In this document: piece after piece, positions 13,901-28,900 of the stretch
Numbering within the stretch: position 1 is the stretch's first letter
Layout: each line of letters begins with the position of its first letter
NCBI GenBank assembly: GCA_032358165.1
Contig: JAALGY010000023.1
Location: forward strand, 124,001 to 188,000
Source of the DNA: Diplosphaera chodatii
Taxonomy: Eukaryota > Chlorophyta > Trebouxiophyceae > Prasiolales > Stichococcaceae
Length of the DNA stretch: 64,000 nt
Direction of reading: 5' to 3'
Position numbers and translations under genes: made by a program
The notes under the pieces: generated by a model
Seen by the model: only the letters and a program-made list of their open reading frames with translations
What the model was told of the DNA's origin: nothing
The model's database searches: none

Positions 13901-16900
13901 TTCCAGGTCAGAATAGATCCAGCTCGCCACCGTGAAGCTGCTGCTTATTTCGCACTTCAATGTGAGTAGCATGCATTGGCCGTCCGCTGGGATACGATCC
14001 TGCTGCTTCGACAACTTTGCCTTCACAGCAGCAGCAAACCGCAGCTGCTGTACGGATGCTGTTGCAAAGCTGCAGTGTCAGACTGCACACCAGGTGGCCA
14101 GTTACTCGCACATGAACTGCATCAGAGCCTTGTAGCCCTGCCTTCAATGGAGCCACTCAGCATGTATCAGGAGATCCAGCTTATGTAGGCGACCTGCCTC
14201 CTAGTCAAAGAAGGTGGTTTTGACATCAGCTTTGGGTAACAACAGGGCACCAAAGCGCACGTGGTGCTGGAGACGGCCGGCGCCGCGCACGACGCCTCGC
14301 TGTTTGCCGGGCGGCGGTGCGTGTGGCGGCGGCGGGCGTTCTGGTATGCACCCGCGCCGCATGCGCTGCAGCAGGGCGGCGTGCGCATCACAGCAGGTGC
14401 ATTTGAGTGCCCGCTACACAGTGAGCTCATGTAATCCGAGAACGATGTGGTTATCACTGAGTGTTGTGAATGCATCAATACCTCTCTGCAGCTGTGAGTG
14501 CCAGTGAACATCGCAGCAGGGTTCATACTTGGCCATCCCTAGACTTGCTCCGACGGAGTGGGCTGGGGTCGTGACCGATGCGCTCTCTGCTGCCATGCTT
14601 TACAGCACAATGGCATGTCATCTGTGTGGCAATGGCCGCAGCAAACATTGCAGCTTTCTAGACTGCGCCAGCGTCTAGGCAGTGCCTTTTAGCGTGTGAC
14701 TGATGCCATCTCCAACAATTCAGCCACAAGCAGCAATTGGTGCAGCTGACGGATAGGGTTGATGCAGGGCTGATGCTATGCTGGGAGGCCTGCATCGGCT
14801 CGACAGCAACCACAGCCGCGCTGCTCTGCACCAGCGGCAACACTGCCATGTCGCCTGCGGTTGCGCTCGAGATGGCGGGGGCGGCGGTTAGCTCGACGCT
14901 GTACACAGCCCAGCTGAAGCAGTGGTGAGGGCCTGAAGTGTTTGCTCACTACAAAACTGTATTCTGGTAATTGCAGTAGCAAACATTCAATCTGCTTTCA
15001 AGCCTGGCTTCGCCCTGCACCGCACCCCCTGGGCATGCTGCTTCTGCAATTCTGCATGGGAAATATAGGAGTGTTATAGCGGATCGCTCCTGCGGTGCGG
15101 CACAGGATTTGTGCCATAGACGTTGCTCGTGCAATCGGAGACTATGTGATGTTCTGCACTCAGCATCACTGCAGTGCTTCGTTCATGGGTCCTTTCACTG
15201 ACCTCGTGCGTCACTGCCAGTTTTAGGCCACAGCTGCAGAGTGTGACGCTACAGCCTCAAGCACAGCCGTCAGCAGCCACCCTGGGCGGCGGCGCCCCAC
15301 CAGCCCTCGTGCTGCAGTGCCGGCTGGACGCTTGTGCTGGAGCAATCAAGATCAGCAGCCAGCGGGTGGCGGCAGCACGGCAGCAGGCGCAATACAACTC
15401 GGCTGCCGGAGCGTGGCTGGGCGCCAATGTCAGCCTGGCGACGGCGGCAGCTGTCACGAAAAATGTGGCACCAGGTATGCGTGCCCACGTAAGAATCTGT
15501 GAAGTCCTCTGCTGCATTGAAACAGTGAGGCGCTACACACACGTCTGTGGACAGCAAACGGAGTGTGTGTTCGGTCGACCCAGATCACTCACGCCACACC
15601 AACACCAGTACTTTGGCAAGAGCAACTGGTGGCAGAATATGTCAGGTCTGGGTCGCGTGCTCTGTCTCTCCCTCTGCTGTTCAAAAGCTTCGAATGATAG
15701 AGCCTCAAACTTTTCTGCATAAGTGCCGCACTTCACTGCATCCCAAGCAGTGGCTGTCTCTTCCAAGCCGGTGTCTGGTCATTGCATGATAGACTTTACC
15801 TGACTTCAAAGGATTATTCGTACCCGTTTCTGGCCGAGCAGGCCGGGCGGCATGGGGTCAGGCTACTGCCAGGCGGAGCATTGCAGCAGGCACCTGCATA
15901 GCCGCTGGCAGAGCAGCAGTTGGAGCTGCTGCCGCCGCCAGCATTGCTCCGCCTCAACAGCCGCACGATCAAGATGCAGGCCAGTACTCCGCAAAGGTTC
16001 AATGCATGCCCCTCGTATCGTCTTCGAGGCGTTTGGCTGCTATACCACCCAAAGTTTAGAGGCCTCATCAGTGGCTGTCTGACCTTTTTGCATACATGCA
16101 AACCTGGAAAGTGTGCTGAACTTTAAGCGTTTGCTCGTGCAGGCTACCATCTGCATCCGGCAGTGCTAGATGCCGTGCTGAGGGCGGCACAGCTGGCAAC
16201 GCAGCAGCCCCACAGGCCGCAACAGCACCAGCTGGCCATGCTGGCCAGCTTCGCACCGACAGCAGGAGGCAGTCATGGCAGCAGCAGCAGCAACAGCAGC
16301 AGCGGCAGTGGCTTTGGTTTCTGCAGTGGGCAGGTAGTTTCAGGCAGTGTTGCCTGTGGCGCAGCTAGTGCCAACCTGCTGGCGGCAGCTGACGGCTGCA
16401 GGACTGCACAGCTGAGCGGCTTGTCGTTTGCAGCAGGCAGGCAGCTGGAAAGCCGCACCCCAGGCGTAGTAGCAGCACAGCAGTACGCAGCAGCTGATGC
16501 CATTGAGTACATGTATCAGACAGTGTGGCTGGCAGCCTGCCCACAAGGAGGAGAGTGCTCCCAGCAGACCACAGGCAGCAGCCATGCCACACTTTCTGCT
16601 GCTGCTCGGTACCACCATATCAGCTTTGGCAGCCCTGGAGCGCTGCGGCGCAGGCTGCGGCTGAGCGCATTGCAGCCGCCCTCCCTTACGGCCGCGGCGC
16701 TGCTGGCGGCCCTGCAGCAGTCTGCAGTCAGCAGAGACAAGCAGGTGGAGTGCTTCTCGACTCTTGATGGTTTTGCTGCGGATCTGCATATTCCTTACCT
16801 ACCTGGCCGGCTCTGTATCCTTTCTGCCGTGCTGTGCCAAGCGAAGCTGATGCCTTAGCTGCTGGGGTAATTGCTGGGAACTGGTCAGGTCAGCTGCTCC

Positions 16901-19900
16901 CCAGCTGCTTAACCTGACCAGTGCCCAGCACTACATCTAGCATCCGTCTAATATTGGTGTCATAGAATGAGTGCACCCAGCTGGCACTTGCCAGCATCGT
17001 GGTGGCCCTAGCTATTGGACCCTGCACCTCAGCATGGTGACATCGTGCGTCCCTATGATTGGGCGTGCTGCAGGTGTCCCTGACAACAAGAGGCGGCCTG
17101 GCGCTGCCTGCACCCCAGCACCCGACGCAGCACACTGTGGCGAGGCATTCTGCAGTGGCGCTGGCCGCCATGCTGCGCAGCGCGGCAGCCGAACGGCCGG
17201 ATGTCTCTTGGTCCTGTGGCGACTGCAGTGCAGGCCAGGTGATCGGCAGTGGGAGGTGGCAACTGGAATGCGTCTGCTGACCACCGTATCGATAGCAGCA
17301 CACATGCAGGCATGTGTGGCACCAGCTACAATATCTGCTGCAGATGTAGCTACAACATGAATAATACAGTAGTATGCAACGCATTCTTGCTGCAGGCGCC
17401 TGCACAGCCGTGGGATGCAGCCTACGGCGGCTTAGCGCAGGGCTCAGCCGCATGCCTGCGCTTCAGCCCCGCCCTGCAGCCATGCACCTCCGGCACGAGT
17501 GTCATGCAGCCAGCACACAGCGCAGCAGCTGCTGCAGGAACCCCAAACACTGCAGACTGGCTGATCACTGGCGGCGCGGGAGCCCTGGGTCTGCTGACTG
17601 CAGCCTGGCTGGCAGCCGGAAGCAGTGCCGTTGCCGATGCTTCTGCAGCCTCTGCAGCTGCCGCAAACGGTGCGGATACAGCCGGCAGTCATAGGTTGGC
17701 TGCTAACCTTGCTGCAGCAGGTGGCAAATGTTCTGGCAGCTGGAAGCGGCTGGTGCTTACGTCCCGCAGCGGCCAGCTGGCGCCCGGTCAGCAGCCCGAG
17801 CTCACGGCACAGCTGCTGGCTGGGTCTGGCTTGTTTGCCACCTGCTGCATCAGCATCGTCAGGTAAGCATTTGTCACTCCCAAGCAGTCCACAGTTTGCA
17901 TTCGCATGCAACAGGTAGGTAGGTACCCAATAGTCCAACTGGAGATCATCAGTAGGAGTCTGTCCGGGCATGTCTTGCCTGCAGCACAGCTGTCTGCATA
18001 GGTTTCGCAGATGCTGTGGGCCCATGCATGTATGCGTGAGCAGATTTTCGCGCATCACCAGACAGGCTCAACGGGCCGTACTTGTTCTGCTGCTGAACAT
18101 CATTTCAGCTGGTTGTAGCACTGCACCACACACTGCAGTAAGCTTGCACAGAGTGAGCGGTGACCGTCTGGGTGGCATGAACAGGAATGGTCATCACCCC
18201 TGCTGCAGGTGCGATGTGAGCAGCAGGGAGGAGGCAGCGGCTGCAGCTAGCCTGGCAGCGGGCGCCGCGCCATCCGTGGGCCTGGTGCATGCGGCTGGCA
18301 CCCTGGCGGATGCGCCGCTGGGCAGCCAGACGCCGGCGCTGGTGCGGCGGGTTTTTGCGCCCAAGGCCGCAGCCGAGCGCGCTCTGTCGCAGGTAGTGCC
18401 AGCACTGGGATGATGCATGCTTGCATTCACATACCGGCTTCTGCTGGCATCCCAGTTCAGGGAAGCAGCTCTGCACCAAAGGTTGCACTCACCTTGCATT
18501 TGTCACGCTTAGCAGCCACATCTGCAGTAAACTCACAGCAGTGACTTTTCGATTTCACCTTCACATGAATAAGTTGCTTTGAGAGGTCCTTCTGAACAGT
18601 GCCGCACTGTGGTGTATGCCAGGACTGCTGTCGCCGCACAGACCATGCTCTAGTACGCACCCTTTAGGTCTGATGACGATGCAGACCACTAGCAAGATCT
18701 TATGTCCTCAGTCATCGCTATGTTGTATAGTAGTGCTACTCGAAAGGTGTGTCTGTAGACTTGGTCTGTGCGGGACTGATGTCACTGTGACACGGGACGT
18801 TATTGCACGCATGCATGAATGCCATCATCCCAATGTCGCATGACAACCTCCTGTGTTGCATTTCCATGCGCTGACGCCAGCTATGTCATATGACATCTAG
18901 TCTGATGCATACCTGACTTGCTGCAGGCGCTGCACGGCACCCCTGTGGCGCGCCGGGTGCTGTTCTCCTCCATCGCGGTGCTGACGGGGCCAGCGGGGTC
19001 GGCCAATTACGCTGCGGCCAACGCGGTGCTGGACACAGCAGCGGCAGACCTTCAGCATCAAGGCGAGCGTTGTTCCTGTGTGGCCGGTTGTATGATTCGA
19101 ATGGGTCGGGTGCCGAATATCCCTCCACCCAAGCCCAAGGGGTAAGATCGTCATATGGTCATCAGCTGTCGTTTGAGCTAACCCTGCTAATCAGCAGGGC
19201 AGCCGTGCAGCGCCATCCAGTGGGGCGCGTGGGGCGGCGTGGGCATGGTGGCGGGCTCGGCGGCGGTGCTGTCGCGCATGGCGCGCGCCGGCATCGGCAC
19301 GCTGAGCCCCGCTACAGGGCTGGCCGCGCTGGCGGGGGTGGTGCAGCAGCACGCAGCACCGCTGCTGGTGAGGTCTGCAGGGTTTGAGCAGGCACTGGTG
19401 ACAACTGTGCCATTGTCGAGCACAACCAAATGCGCTGTTGGTTGCACTGAGGACCGGCTGGGAACATTGCGTGGGTGTCTGTGGACTCCACTCACGTTCT
19501 TTCATCACTCTCTGTGCAGCCTTGCACGCTGCACCTCTATCAGCTGCTATCTTGCATGCTTCTACCGAGGACAGCTGACCCGGGGTCTGCAATGCAGCCT
19601 TCTCGTCTGCAGGTGGCTGCCATACCATTCAGGTGGGCAACATTCCTGCGCCACCCTCAGAACGCACGGCAGCCGTTCTATGCAGCCTTCCTGCTGGATG
19701 CCGCCACAGCGCAGCAGGACCCTGCTGCTTCCGCCGTCCAGCCGATGCAGCCGCCAGCAACTCCTGGCCAGACTGCTGCAGCAGCGCTGTCAGAGTCGGC
19801 AGTCGCAGCTGCCGTGGCTGAGGCGGTGCAGGCCGCACTGGGCGAGGGCATAGGCAGCAGCGTCCCGTTGCTGCAGGCCGGCCTCGACTCTCTAGGCAAG

Positions 19901-22900
19901 CAATCTGCTGCCATTTGCATAACTGGGAGACCTCATGCACGGCCCATTGATCAATTCCTGCAAGTTGTCGGCCTGTGCGGCATAGCATAGGACAGCTGTA
20001 GTGCACAGCAGCTACCTGACGCGGGTCGGTTGAAGCATCGGCCACTGCAATTTCGACCAAGCAGGTGCTGTGGAGCTGCGCAATGCCATTGGGCGCGCCC
20101 TGGCCCTGGAGCTGCCGGGCACACTGGTGTTCGACTGCCCCACGGCCGGCGACATCGTGCGCTACATCCTGGACACCTTCCAGCATCCTGGCAGCGCAGC
20201 TGGCGGTCGACTGGCCCCAACTGCAGCCAGCGCCAGCGTCGCAGCCCCTGGCACCACGGTGCAACTTGACACATGTCAGACGAAGCTTTGCCAGACATCT
20301 GAGCGTATTGCTGTCAGCCGGTGGCGACATGATGTCAGACACTGAATATTGGCGTTGGCTGCGCAGGCCACGATGTCACGGGAAGCGGTGGCGGCGGCTG
20401 TGGCGGCGGCGGTGGCGGCGCTGCTGGGGGACGGCGTGGCGCCGGACGCCCCGCTGCTGGCTGCAGGGCTGGACTCCCTGGCCGCCGTGGAGCTGCGCAA
20501 CGACATCAGCAGGTGGAAGACTCCATACTGCCCCCGAAATGAGAGCAGTTGCACCCAGGACGAATACCCCGTGCTTAGTGAACCATGTCATTGCCCCTTC
20601 AGATTGGCATCATCTGCACAGGCCGCCTCAGGTTTCCTGGGTGGCTTATGTGAGGTGTGTCGACTGATGGGCCATGCAGGCTGAAGACTGTTCAGCATGG
20701 CGCTTCACGATGTGACATATGACAAGAGTTTTATTTGAGCTCTGGTGCAGGGCATGCGGTTTGGAGCTGCCTGGCACCCTGGTGTTCGACCACCCTACGG
20801 CGGCGGCCATCACCGACTTTGTGACGGCGCAGCTGGCACCAGCTGTTGCAGTGGCGCATGAGCTGCGCGCCACTGCTCTGCCGCAGCTGCTTCATGCACA
20901 AAGGCGCGTGGAATATGTAGACAGACTAGCGCATGTGGTTGCTCCAATGTAAACGCGCTCGCTATTTCAAGCAAGATTACTGGGCAAGCCACCTAAAATA
21001 GACATATAACGGTTCATGGCATGTTACCGTCATTGTATAGGATCATGGTCAAGCAGTCGAGCAGCTGCTGCTCTCGTATACACGAGTGCATGGGTTTCAC
21101 GCCAATGCAAACTGGAAACGGGGTTTCACTGCACCAGGGCAGCAGCACCTGGGGCAGTGACTCGTCCATTTCCAGATCGCTTTCGTTGGCGCACAATGGG
21201 TTGCGAGTTCCTCATGAACAGAGCAATGTTTACGTCTTTGAGCAGCTTCCGAGGTGTCGACAGTCTTTCATGTTACCTGCAGATGGGTGGCTGATGCTGT
21301 CAAGCTAGCGTGCCAACTTGAAGTCTCGATGCACAGGACCAGCGGGCGAGTGGTCATCGACTCCCTGACCGGCCGCTTCTCCACCCACCCTGGAGCGATT
21401 CCCCACAGCGGCACCGCCAGCGAGCCGGGGGACATCACGCGGGTGACGCCGCACCGGCGCTGGGATGCGGACGCGCCGCTGCAGGGCCTGGTGTCGCAGA
21501 AGCCCGGCAGCCGCTTTGGCAGGCGAGCATAACATGTTGCTGCTCTTTGCATGATGCTTGCACCCAAGGCTGCATCGTCCATTGCAGATCATATCACTCC
21601 TTTAGCGTGCTGCTAGGTTCAATCCTTCATGCAATCTGCAGGTTCCTGGAGGGTATTGAGCTGTTTGACGCTGCGTCGTATGGCATTAGCCCATCAGAGG
21701 CCTCTGTGCTGGACCCGCAGCAGCGCCTGCTGCTCGAGGTGAGTCTTGCATGCATCAAGTACTCTGTGCTCTGGGCATCATAAAGGTGTACAATCGTCGC
21801 AGCATGGTCGACACTCCAGCGTCCTGATGTCTGCTGTCAGCAGACTATGCACAGAGTGCTTGCTGCTTGTGTGAAAGTGCCCTGAGAACCCCTGCTCAGC
21901 TGTGCTTGCTTAGGCCGCTGATGCTGGACTGCCAGCTCAGCTGTCATGGCAGAGGTAGTCCTGATCGGGGCACGTGTGTTACAAAGCAGCAGACTGACCG
22001 AAGCCTCGTAGCATGGCCTGAACTGTTGAGGGCTCGAACTCATGTGTACCGCAGGCGGCCTGGGAGGTCGCGGCGGCGTGGCAGCCTGCTGGCGGAGCCG
22101 CTCATCTCAGCGCACAGGGCACGGCGTCCACTGCGGTCATTGCTTCGCTGTCCTTCTGGGACTACAGCGCCATGCTGCCGGCGGGGACCGAGTCCGACGC
22201 CCACAAGACCAGCGGCCGCTGCTTCAGCGTCGCCGCCGGTCGCATCTCCTATGTGCATGGCTTCAAGGGTGACCACTTGCCACAAACTTGCATTTGTGGG
22301 CACCACCTGCTTTGGAACTGTCGCCTGAGCAGCTGTGCTGTCGCTATGGCTCAGTGTGCTGTCACATTCTGCATGATTCCACTTGCTAGTTCCCTTGCTG
22401 CTCTGGGGATACCAAGTATCCGCACCAGCAGGCATCCATGTATCATGTTGAAGGTCTGTTGCATGCGGTTTCAACAAACCACATGGACAGTTCTATCAAG
22501 CGTGATATATGGGACCATGCACTGGGCATACCTGTGGCATGCAGTGTCAGGACAACATCTGCCGATGTGCCGTTGATCTGCATGAGACGTGCAAACGTGC
22601 AAGTAGGATCCTAACCCCTGAGATGTTTCTGGCGCAGGCCCTGCGGCCACGGTGGACACCGCCTGCTCCTCTGCCCTCGCCTCCGTGTCGCTGGCGGCCA
22701 CCCTGATGCGGGCGGGCAGCTGCGGGCGCGCCATCACCGCCGCCGCGCTGCTGACCCTGGACCCGCGCACGATCGGGGCGCTGGCGGCGGCGGGCATGCT
22801 GGCGGCCGACGGGCGGTGCAAGACCCTCGACGCTGCCGCGGACGGGTATGCAGCTGATGCATGTGTGGTCGTGCACCTTGCAAATGTGTTGATGTGTACT

Positions 22901-25900
22901 GTATGCGTCGTGAATGGTCACTGCTGCCTGGCTTGTGCAACTTCGTGGCTGCCGTCTGGCGCCGACCCTGCATCTGATTTCTGCAATACCATGCAGAAAC
23001 CAATACACTGTGCATGTCGAACATGCCTGATGGCCAGTCACAATATTCAATCAGATATAACCAGTCAGGTGCCCATAACAGCTTGGACGATGTCGGGAAC
23101 GATTCCATGTGGCCAAGCAGGGATTCGCTCTCGCCCTCTCTTCAGGGTGTTGTGGGCACTCGGTCTGTTGGCAACCCATGAAGACTGCACTGCTGGAGGC
23201 TACCATGCGTGGCTATGCATATCAGCGTGGTTGACCCACTCCTTGGCTGTTGCATGCAGGTACACGCGTGGAGAGGCAGCCACCGCCATGGGGCTGAGCC
23301 TGCACAGTGGGCCGGCGGGCGCAGCTGACGCGTCTTCAGGTCCTGGAGACAGCCGCGGCATCGCGGTGCTGGGCAGCGCGGTCAATCAGGACGGCCGCTC
23401 CAGCAGCCTGACCGCGCCCCACGGCCCCTCCCAGCAGCAGGTGAAGCCGAAAATGCTGCTTATCGTGCGGCATTCATCAGTTGCATGTGCTTCCATGTCA
23501 AGTCGCCAAAATGCTATGGCCCAGTGTTTGTAGCTAATCACCCACATTAAGAAGCTGCGGTGGCTTGAACACCCAATGCCTGAAGAGGTGGCCCATGCTG
23601 TTGTGGAAGTCAGCACGTCTTCCTGCACGGCCTCAGATCAGGCCCTGTGCCAGTATTGCGCAGCAGCATCGCGAAGTCAAACAACAGAGTACAGTGGGTG
23701 CCTAGCGGTGTCCTCGGCTGTGGCTGTTACTTCCGGAGGGTGGTCCAATCAACCTATACAATGGCGCTGTGCCGGAAATATCAAAAGCTCACCAGGAAAC
23801 CCCTAGCGCACCATGGTCCTCCCGCCATAGTGCAGGGCTGTAGCATGCTCGCTGGAGGTGTACCAGAAGACATACAAATTGCCAGTACGGCTGCAAGCGG
23901 ACTTGACGCCTGCTGTCTGCCGCCCCTTTTTCACCTGATGGTGTAGTGCATGCTCGGTGCTTGGCCCCAGCCACGTCTGATGCGGATGCCATGGCACGCT
24001 GCAGGTGATACGCATGGCGCTGGAGCACGCTGGGCTGCGGCCCAGGGACCTAGGCATGCTGGAGATGCACGGCACTGGGACCCCGCTGGGCGACCCCATC
24101 GAGGTAGACCTGCATCAGCAGCTCATGCACAGTGTGCTGTGCAGTGGACGCATCTACTCGCTTGGTCCATACCTGATGAAGCCCTGCAAACTGCGGGTTC
24201 GTTCTGTCATGCATGGCAGTCTGTATCAGCAAACACTGTGGGCAGTCAGGTTGCAACAGCAGCTGGAACTTGCACCATGAATAGCCCTATATCACAAGCT
24301 GCGCAAGCTTTCGACTGGATGATGTGCAGGTGGGAGCGGCGCATGCGGTGCTGCTCAAGGGCCAGGCAGGCAGGACACCGCTGGTGCTGGCGGCCGCAAA
24401 GGCGCACCACGGCCACGCTGAACCGGCAGCGGGAGCTGTGGGCATACGTGCAGCAGTGCACAGGTCTATATGTGTTACTACCCTACCCCAAGTTGTATTG
24501 CTGCTTTACTTGGCGATTGCAATTTGATGTTCTGACAGCAGCGTGTGGAGCAATTGTCAACAGCAATGTCAAGCACTTGGGCCGACCGTCACCTGAGTAG
24601 CAGCATGGGCTGCTCATGCCTCGGGCACTGCCATGCTGACAATGCTGCCTATGGACTTTGGCGCGGGGGCACTTGCTGGACTACAGCCTCCATATCATGT
24701 CGAACAGACCATTGGACACAGCCAAAGAGCATGTCCAGGGACATGACCCAGGTCAGATGGTGGCCACAGGAACACAGGGGTTGTACTTACGGTCATTCGA
24801 GTGGCGAGTGCGAGACCTTGCACTGCAGGCTCGACCATGAGGAGGCGCAAGGCATCCCGCACCTCACAGCCGTCAACCCCTACATCAGCAGCACGCTGGG
24901 CGGCGCGGCGCAGGCGGCATCCGGCGCCGTCGTGATGCCACGGCAGCGGTGCTGCGGCGCTGTAGCTGACATCACGGCGGCGGCAGGCGGTGGCATGGAT
25001 GCTGGAAGCAGCTGCGCGGTCGGCGTCAGTGGCTTCGCCTTCCAGGGCACGAATGCGCACGTGGTGCTCGGCAGGTGTGTCTTTAGCATACACAGTTGTC
25101 AAAGTGGCGTGGAGTCACAGGTGCATCCACTCACTGCCCGCTGCAGCGAAAGCCTTGCATGCAAACCAGTTCTGGATGGCCAGATGGACTGGTTCGCATT
25201 TTGGGCATGTGGCGGCAGTCAGTTCCTCAGTAATTGTCCACCACCCTGCATGCAAGCTTTTTCAAGCTGGTCAATGCTTTCAACCGGCATCAAGGTGGTA
25301 CGCCTTGGCCTTGACTGGCCTGCAGGGGCCATTACAATGCAGCAGCCGCTACTGCTGCACCCGCCGCATTCTGGCGGCGACAGCGCCACTGGTACGCCCC
25401 GCAGCCGCACCGCCTGCTGACGGCCTTCAGCAGGCCAGCAGCCCACACTGCAGGTCACTGATGAGTCTTTATGCATACCTGGATGAGATTGCTTGTAGTG
25501 CAGGGGTCTGTAGCTGTCAGCAGAAAATGCAGTGCTGCTCTAGCGTGCTGTGCTGAGGTCTGATTTGTGTTGCCGATTGACAACATGCCTTTCGCAGGAT
25601 TCGCCTGCCGGCTGGGCAGCGCCCCTGGGCTGTCGTTCCTGTGGCAGCATCGGGTATCCGGGCGCGCCCTGCTGCCGGGCGCAGCCATGTTCGAGGCGGC
25701 ACACGCCGCAGGCGCCAGCCTTGCAGGTGCAATGACACGCAACAGTGTGTGATTCCAGCGTAGGTCAGCTGCGTACTAGAGACATGCCTCACATCAGCAG
25801 CCGTGTTGCTATGGCAGAGTGCTGCTGTGGCTGAGCCGGCACTTGCCGGGTGCCGGCAGCAAAGCTTCTGATGTGTCTGCTGACGTACGCAGGTGACGGG

Positions 25901-28900
25901 CCAGGCAGCGAGCTGGCGTTGGCGAGCCTGGCCATTCAGGCGCCGCTGCTGCTGCCAGTGCCGCAGCGACCAGGGGCGGGCATTGATGCGGCGCTGCACG
26001 TGGTGCTGGACCTCAGGGACGGCAGCGTGCGGCTGCAGAGCTCTGCGCAGGGACGCAGGTGTGAGTGGCATTGCAACCCTTCGGCATCTGTCATAAAAAG
26101 CCAGTGGCACACCGGCACTCTCAGAACCTGCGTTCGGTGTGTGCATCTCCGACAAATGGGATGCTTTCACAGGGTGCTATAGTACGACAAGCAAAAAAAA
26201 TTCTCAGACAACCATGCTGAGCTGTAACTGCAGTTGTGTGCACCAGCACAATGCGCTTGACACACGCAGCTGCAATCTGTAACATGTTGCAACCAGTTGG
26301 CTGGATAGTCCTCGTTGATATTGGCTGCGCAAGCGGAAGCCGGCTGCTCGACTAGCCGGGCTTGCTGCAAGCAGCCCAGCTGTGGACGCTGCTGGGCGTT
26401 TGCTAGCGCAGTCTCCATCAGGCATGCAGCCACTTACCAAGTCAAGCCTGCACGGTGGAGATGGCAGCTGATCGCCCCATTAAATGGCCCTGCAGGTCTC
26501 CATCTACGCACCTTCAGGGCGGCTTCAGCTTGGCGCAGCAACTATGGGTACCGCTCGCTGTGCCACAGAGTACGGATATGACAGCCAACAGATATAAAGC
26601 CCTCCAGGAAGGCCATGCAGTGGGGCCAGTGACGGCGTCGCCAGGACCAGCAACAACATGTCTAGACACCAAGGTGGTGCATCTTGCCTGTACCCAAAGG
26701 GTTTCCATGGGAGATTTCACTTGCTAACTAACCTGATGCAGGGGCAGAGTCTCATGCATGCGCAGCGCAAAGCTCCGATAAGTCGTGCAGTGGGAGAGAA
26801 GACTGATGCTGTGCTCACACACTTGTTGACTGACGCGCTGCAGGAGCTGCGCTTTGACGGCTTTGGCGCGCACCCTGCGGCGACAGACGCCGCGACGCAC
26901 CTGGGCGCGCTGTGCGACACCGACGCCGGCGCCGCCGCCAGGGTGCCGGTGGGCCTGGGCGCCTACAGCGTGCCTTGCCCTGGCCAGGTGAGCCATATGT
27001 GCTGCTCGTCAATCGGTTCTTTCGTTGCAGTGCTCGCGTGGAAGGCAGAGAGTTGACGCTGTTGCAGCATGCATAAGCGTACGAGCACATACTGATGCAG
27101 CAGGGTTAGTAGCTGGCAGCTCTGAATTCAGATGAGGATCTGCTTTGCAGGCTGCGGAGCTGCATGCTGCAAGCAGTGCAGCACGCATCGCAGGCCATGG
27201 CACTCGGCACAGCAGCTTTCAGCTGCTGCGCAGCAGCCAGCCAGGTCTCAGCAGCCACACTGCTGATGCAGCAGCAATTGCAGTCGCCTTGTCAGGCTGG
27301 CAGGCCAAACCGCTCGGCAGGGCGGCTACAACAGCAGCGGCAGCAGCAGCAGCAGAGTCATCAGCAGAAACAGCATCCCTGGAGCAGCATGCGGGGCTTG
27401 CCTCGGCAGCTTGGACATACGAGGCGCAGTGGCAAGCGCAGGAAGCGCTCGTGCCCGCGGCACCAGGCCTGCAGGCTCGATGCTTGCATGACTTGCAGTG
27501 GCAGCTGGGAAGCGCTGGGAAGGCAAGTGCGGCGGGTCGCATCACGTGCAACCGCAAAACAGGCCCTGGGGCCAGCCTCGGCGCTTGCCTGGGGTTGATG
27601 CGCGTGCTGCAGCTTGCCGCATCCAGCAGTCCCAGCGGTCAGCTCATTGTCGGGGCCACCTGCGGGAGCTATGGGGCCCTGGCACTGTGCAGCAATGTCG
27701 ATGGCGGCATCAGCAGCAACAGCAGCGCAGCGTTGGCAGCGGCAATGCTGCGCACGGCCGCCCTGGAGCACGCAAGCCTGCATCCGCAGATGCTGCTCAC
27801 AGACCCAATCAGCAGAGCCAGGCTGCCATTGGCTTTGGCAGCTGGCAGCACAGAGAGCGAGCAGCTGCTGTCTGCAGCCGCCTGCTTTGTGCCCAGGTGA
27901 GTTTTAAGTGAGCACACGGCAGAATACCCAAGGCTGACATTACCAGTTGTTGTATCGCACTGAGGCCAAGTCCAGGGCACAGCACATGTTGAGAGGAAGT
28001 GGAATCAACCCTGCAGTTCAAGCGCAGGCTCATGCCCAGCGAGCGGCAGCCACAGCTCAGGGCGCCGTCAGACGTGTCAGCAGCGGCTGCCCCGGGCCCT
28101 GGCGGCACGGCGCTGGTGACGGGCGGCACGGGCGCCCTGGGCAGCCTCACGGCGCACTGGCTGCTAGCCTCCGGGCCATCCAGGTGAGCAAGACACAGGG
28201 GTAATAGCAGCCAGTATCCCAACCCCTAGTTTTGATGTGACAGTTTATGCAACGCTATCCGTGTCAGGTTGAGAGGGTGACACATATGGATGATCAGACG
28301 GAGATGGGTTGCAGACTCATGGACGAACGTTGCCGACCAAGCACCAGTGCAGGGGTTCTTGATATCAACTACCTGCGTGTGCACAAAGGAGCAGACATGG
28401 GCAGCTCGGCGGCTGGGTGGGCCTATTGGCGTGCAGCTGTGTGCCAGTTGGCCTGGCATCGACGCCACTGCTGCCCAATCTGCACTTCCGTATGCGCCCG
28501 GCTTTCCTCAGGCGTCACTATCACAGAAAGCACCCATAATTGAGGGTGGCAAGCAAAACCATGCTCGCTTGTTCACTCGGTGGCAGTTGCTTGTACTCAG
28601 GGCGCACCGCATCCTGTGCCTTGGGCGCACCGGCCGCAGCGCATGGGTAGCAGCGCTGGCGGCAGCAGGAAGCGGTACAGAAGCACTGCTGGAGCTGCGC
28701 TCTGCCGATGTGGCGGCGGTTGAGGACGTGCGCTGGGTGCTGCGCAGCTGCATGCAGGTGAGCACATGTCGTGCATGTCAACTGGGTCACTGCAACTGAT
28801 GCATGATCATCGGCAGATGATTGTTGTCATGTCACTCTGTGCAGCGTCGGCTCAGTTAACTTTGGCATCTGATGAGCCTCAGGCGTAGCCATGGGGTTAG

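Noticed and set aside
25331..25420. Alternative frame [16 protein letters not shown] at the end of KS2
   Set aside because: The frame giving [17 protein letters not shown] has the right phase from the previous exon and matches the post-KS linker of the other modules.
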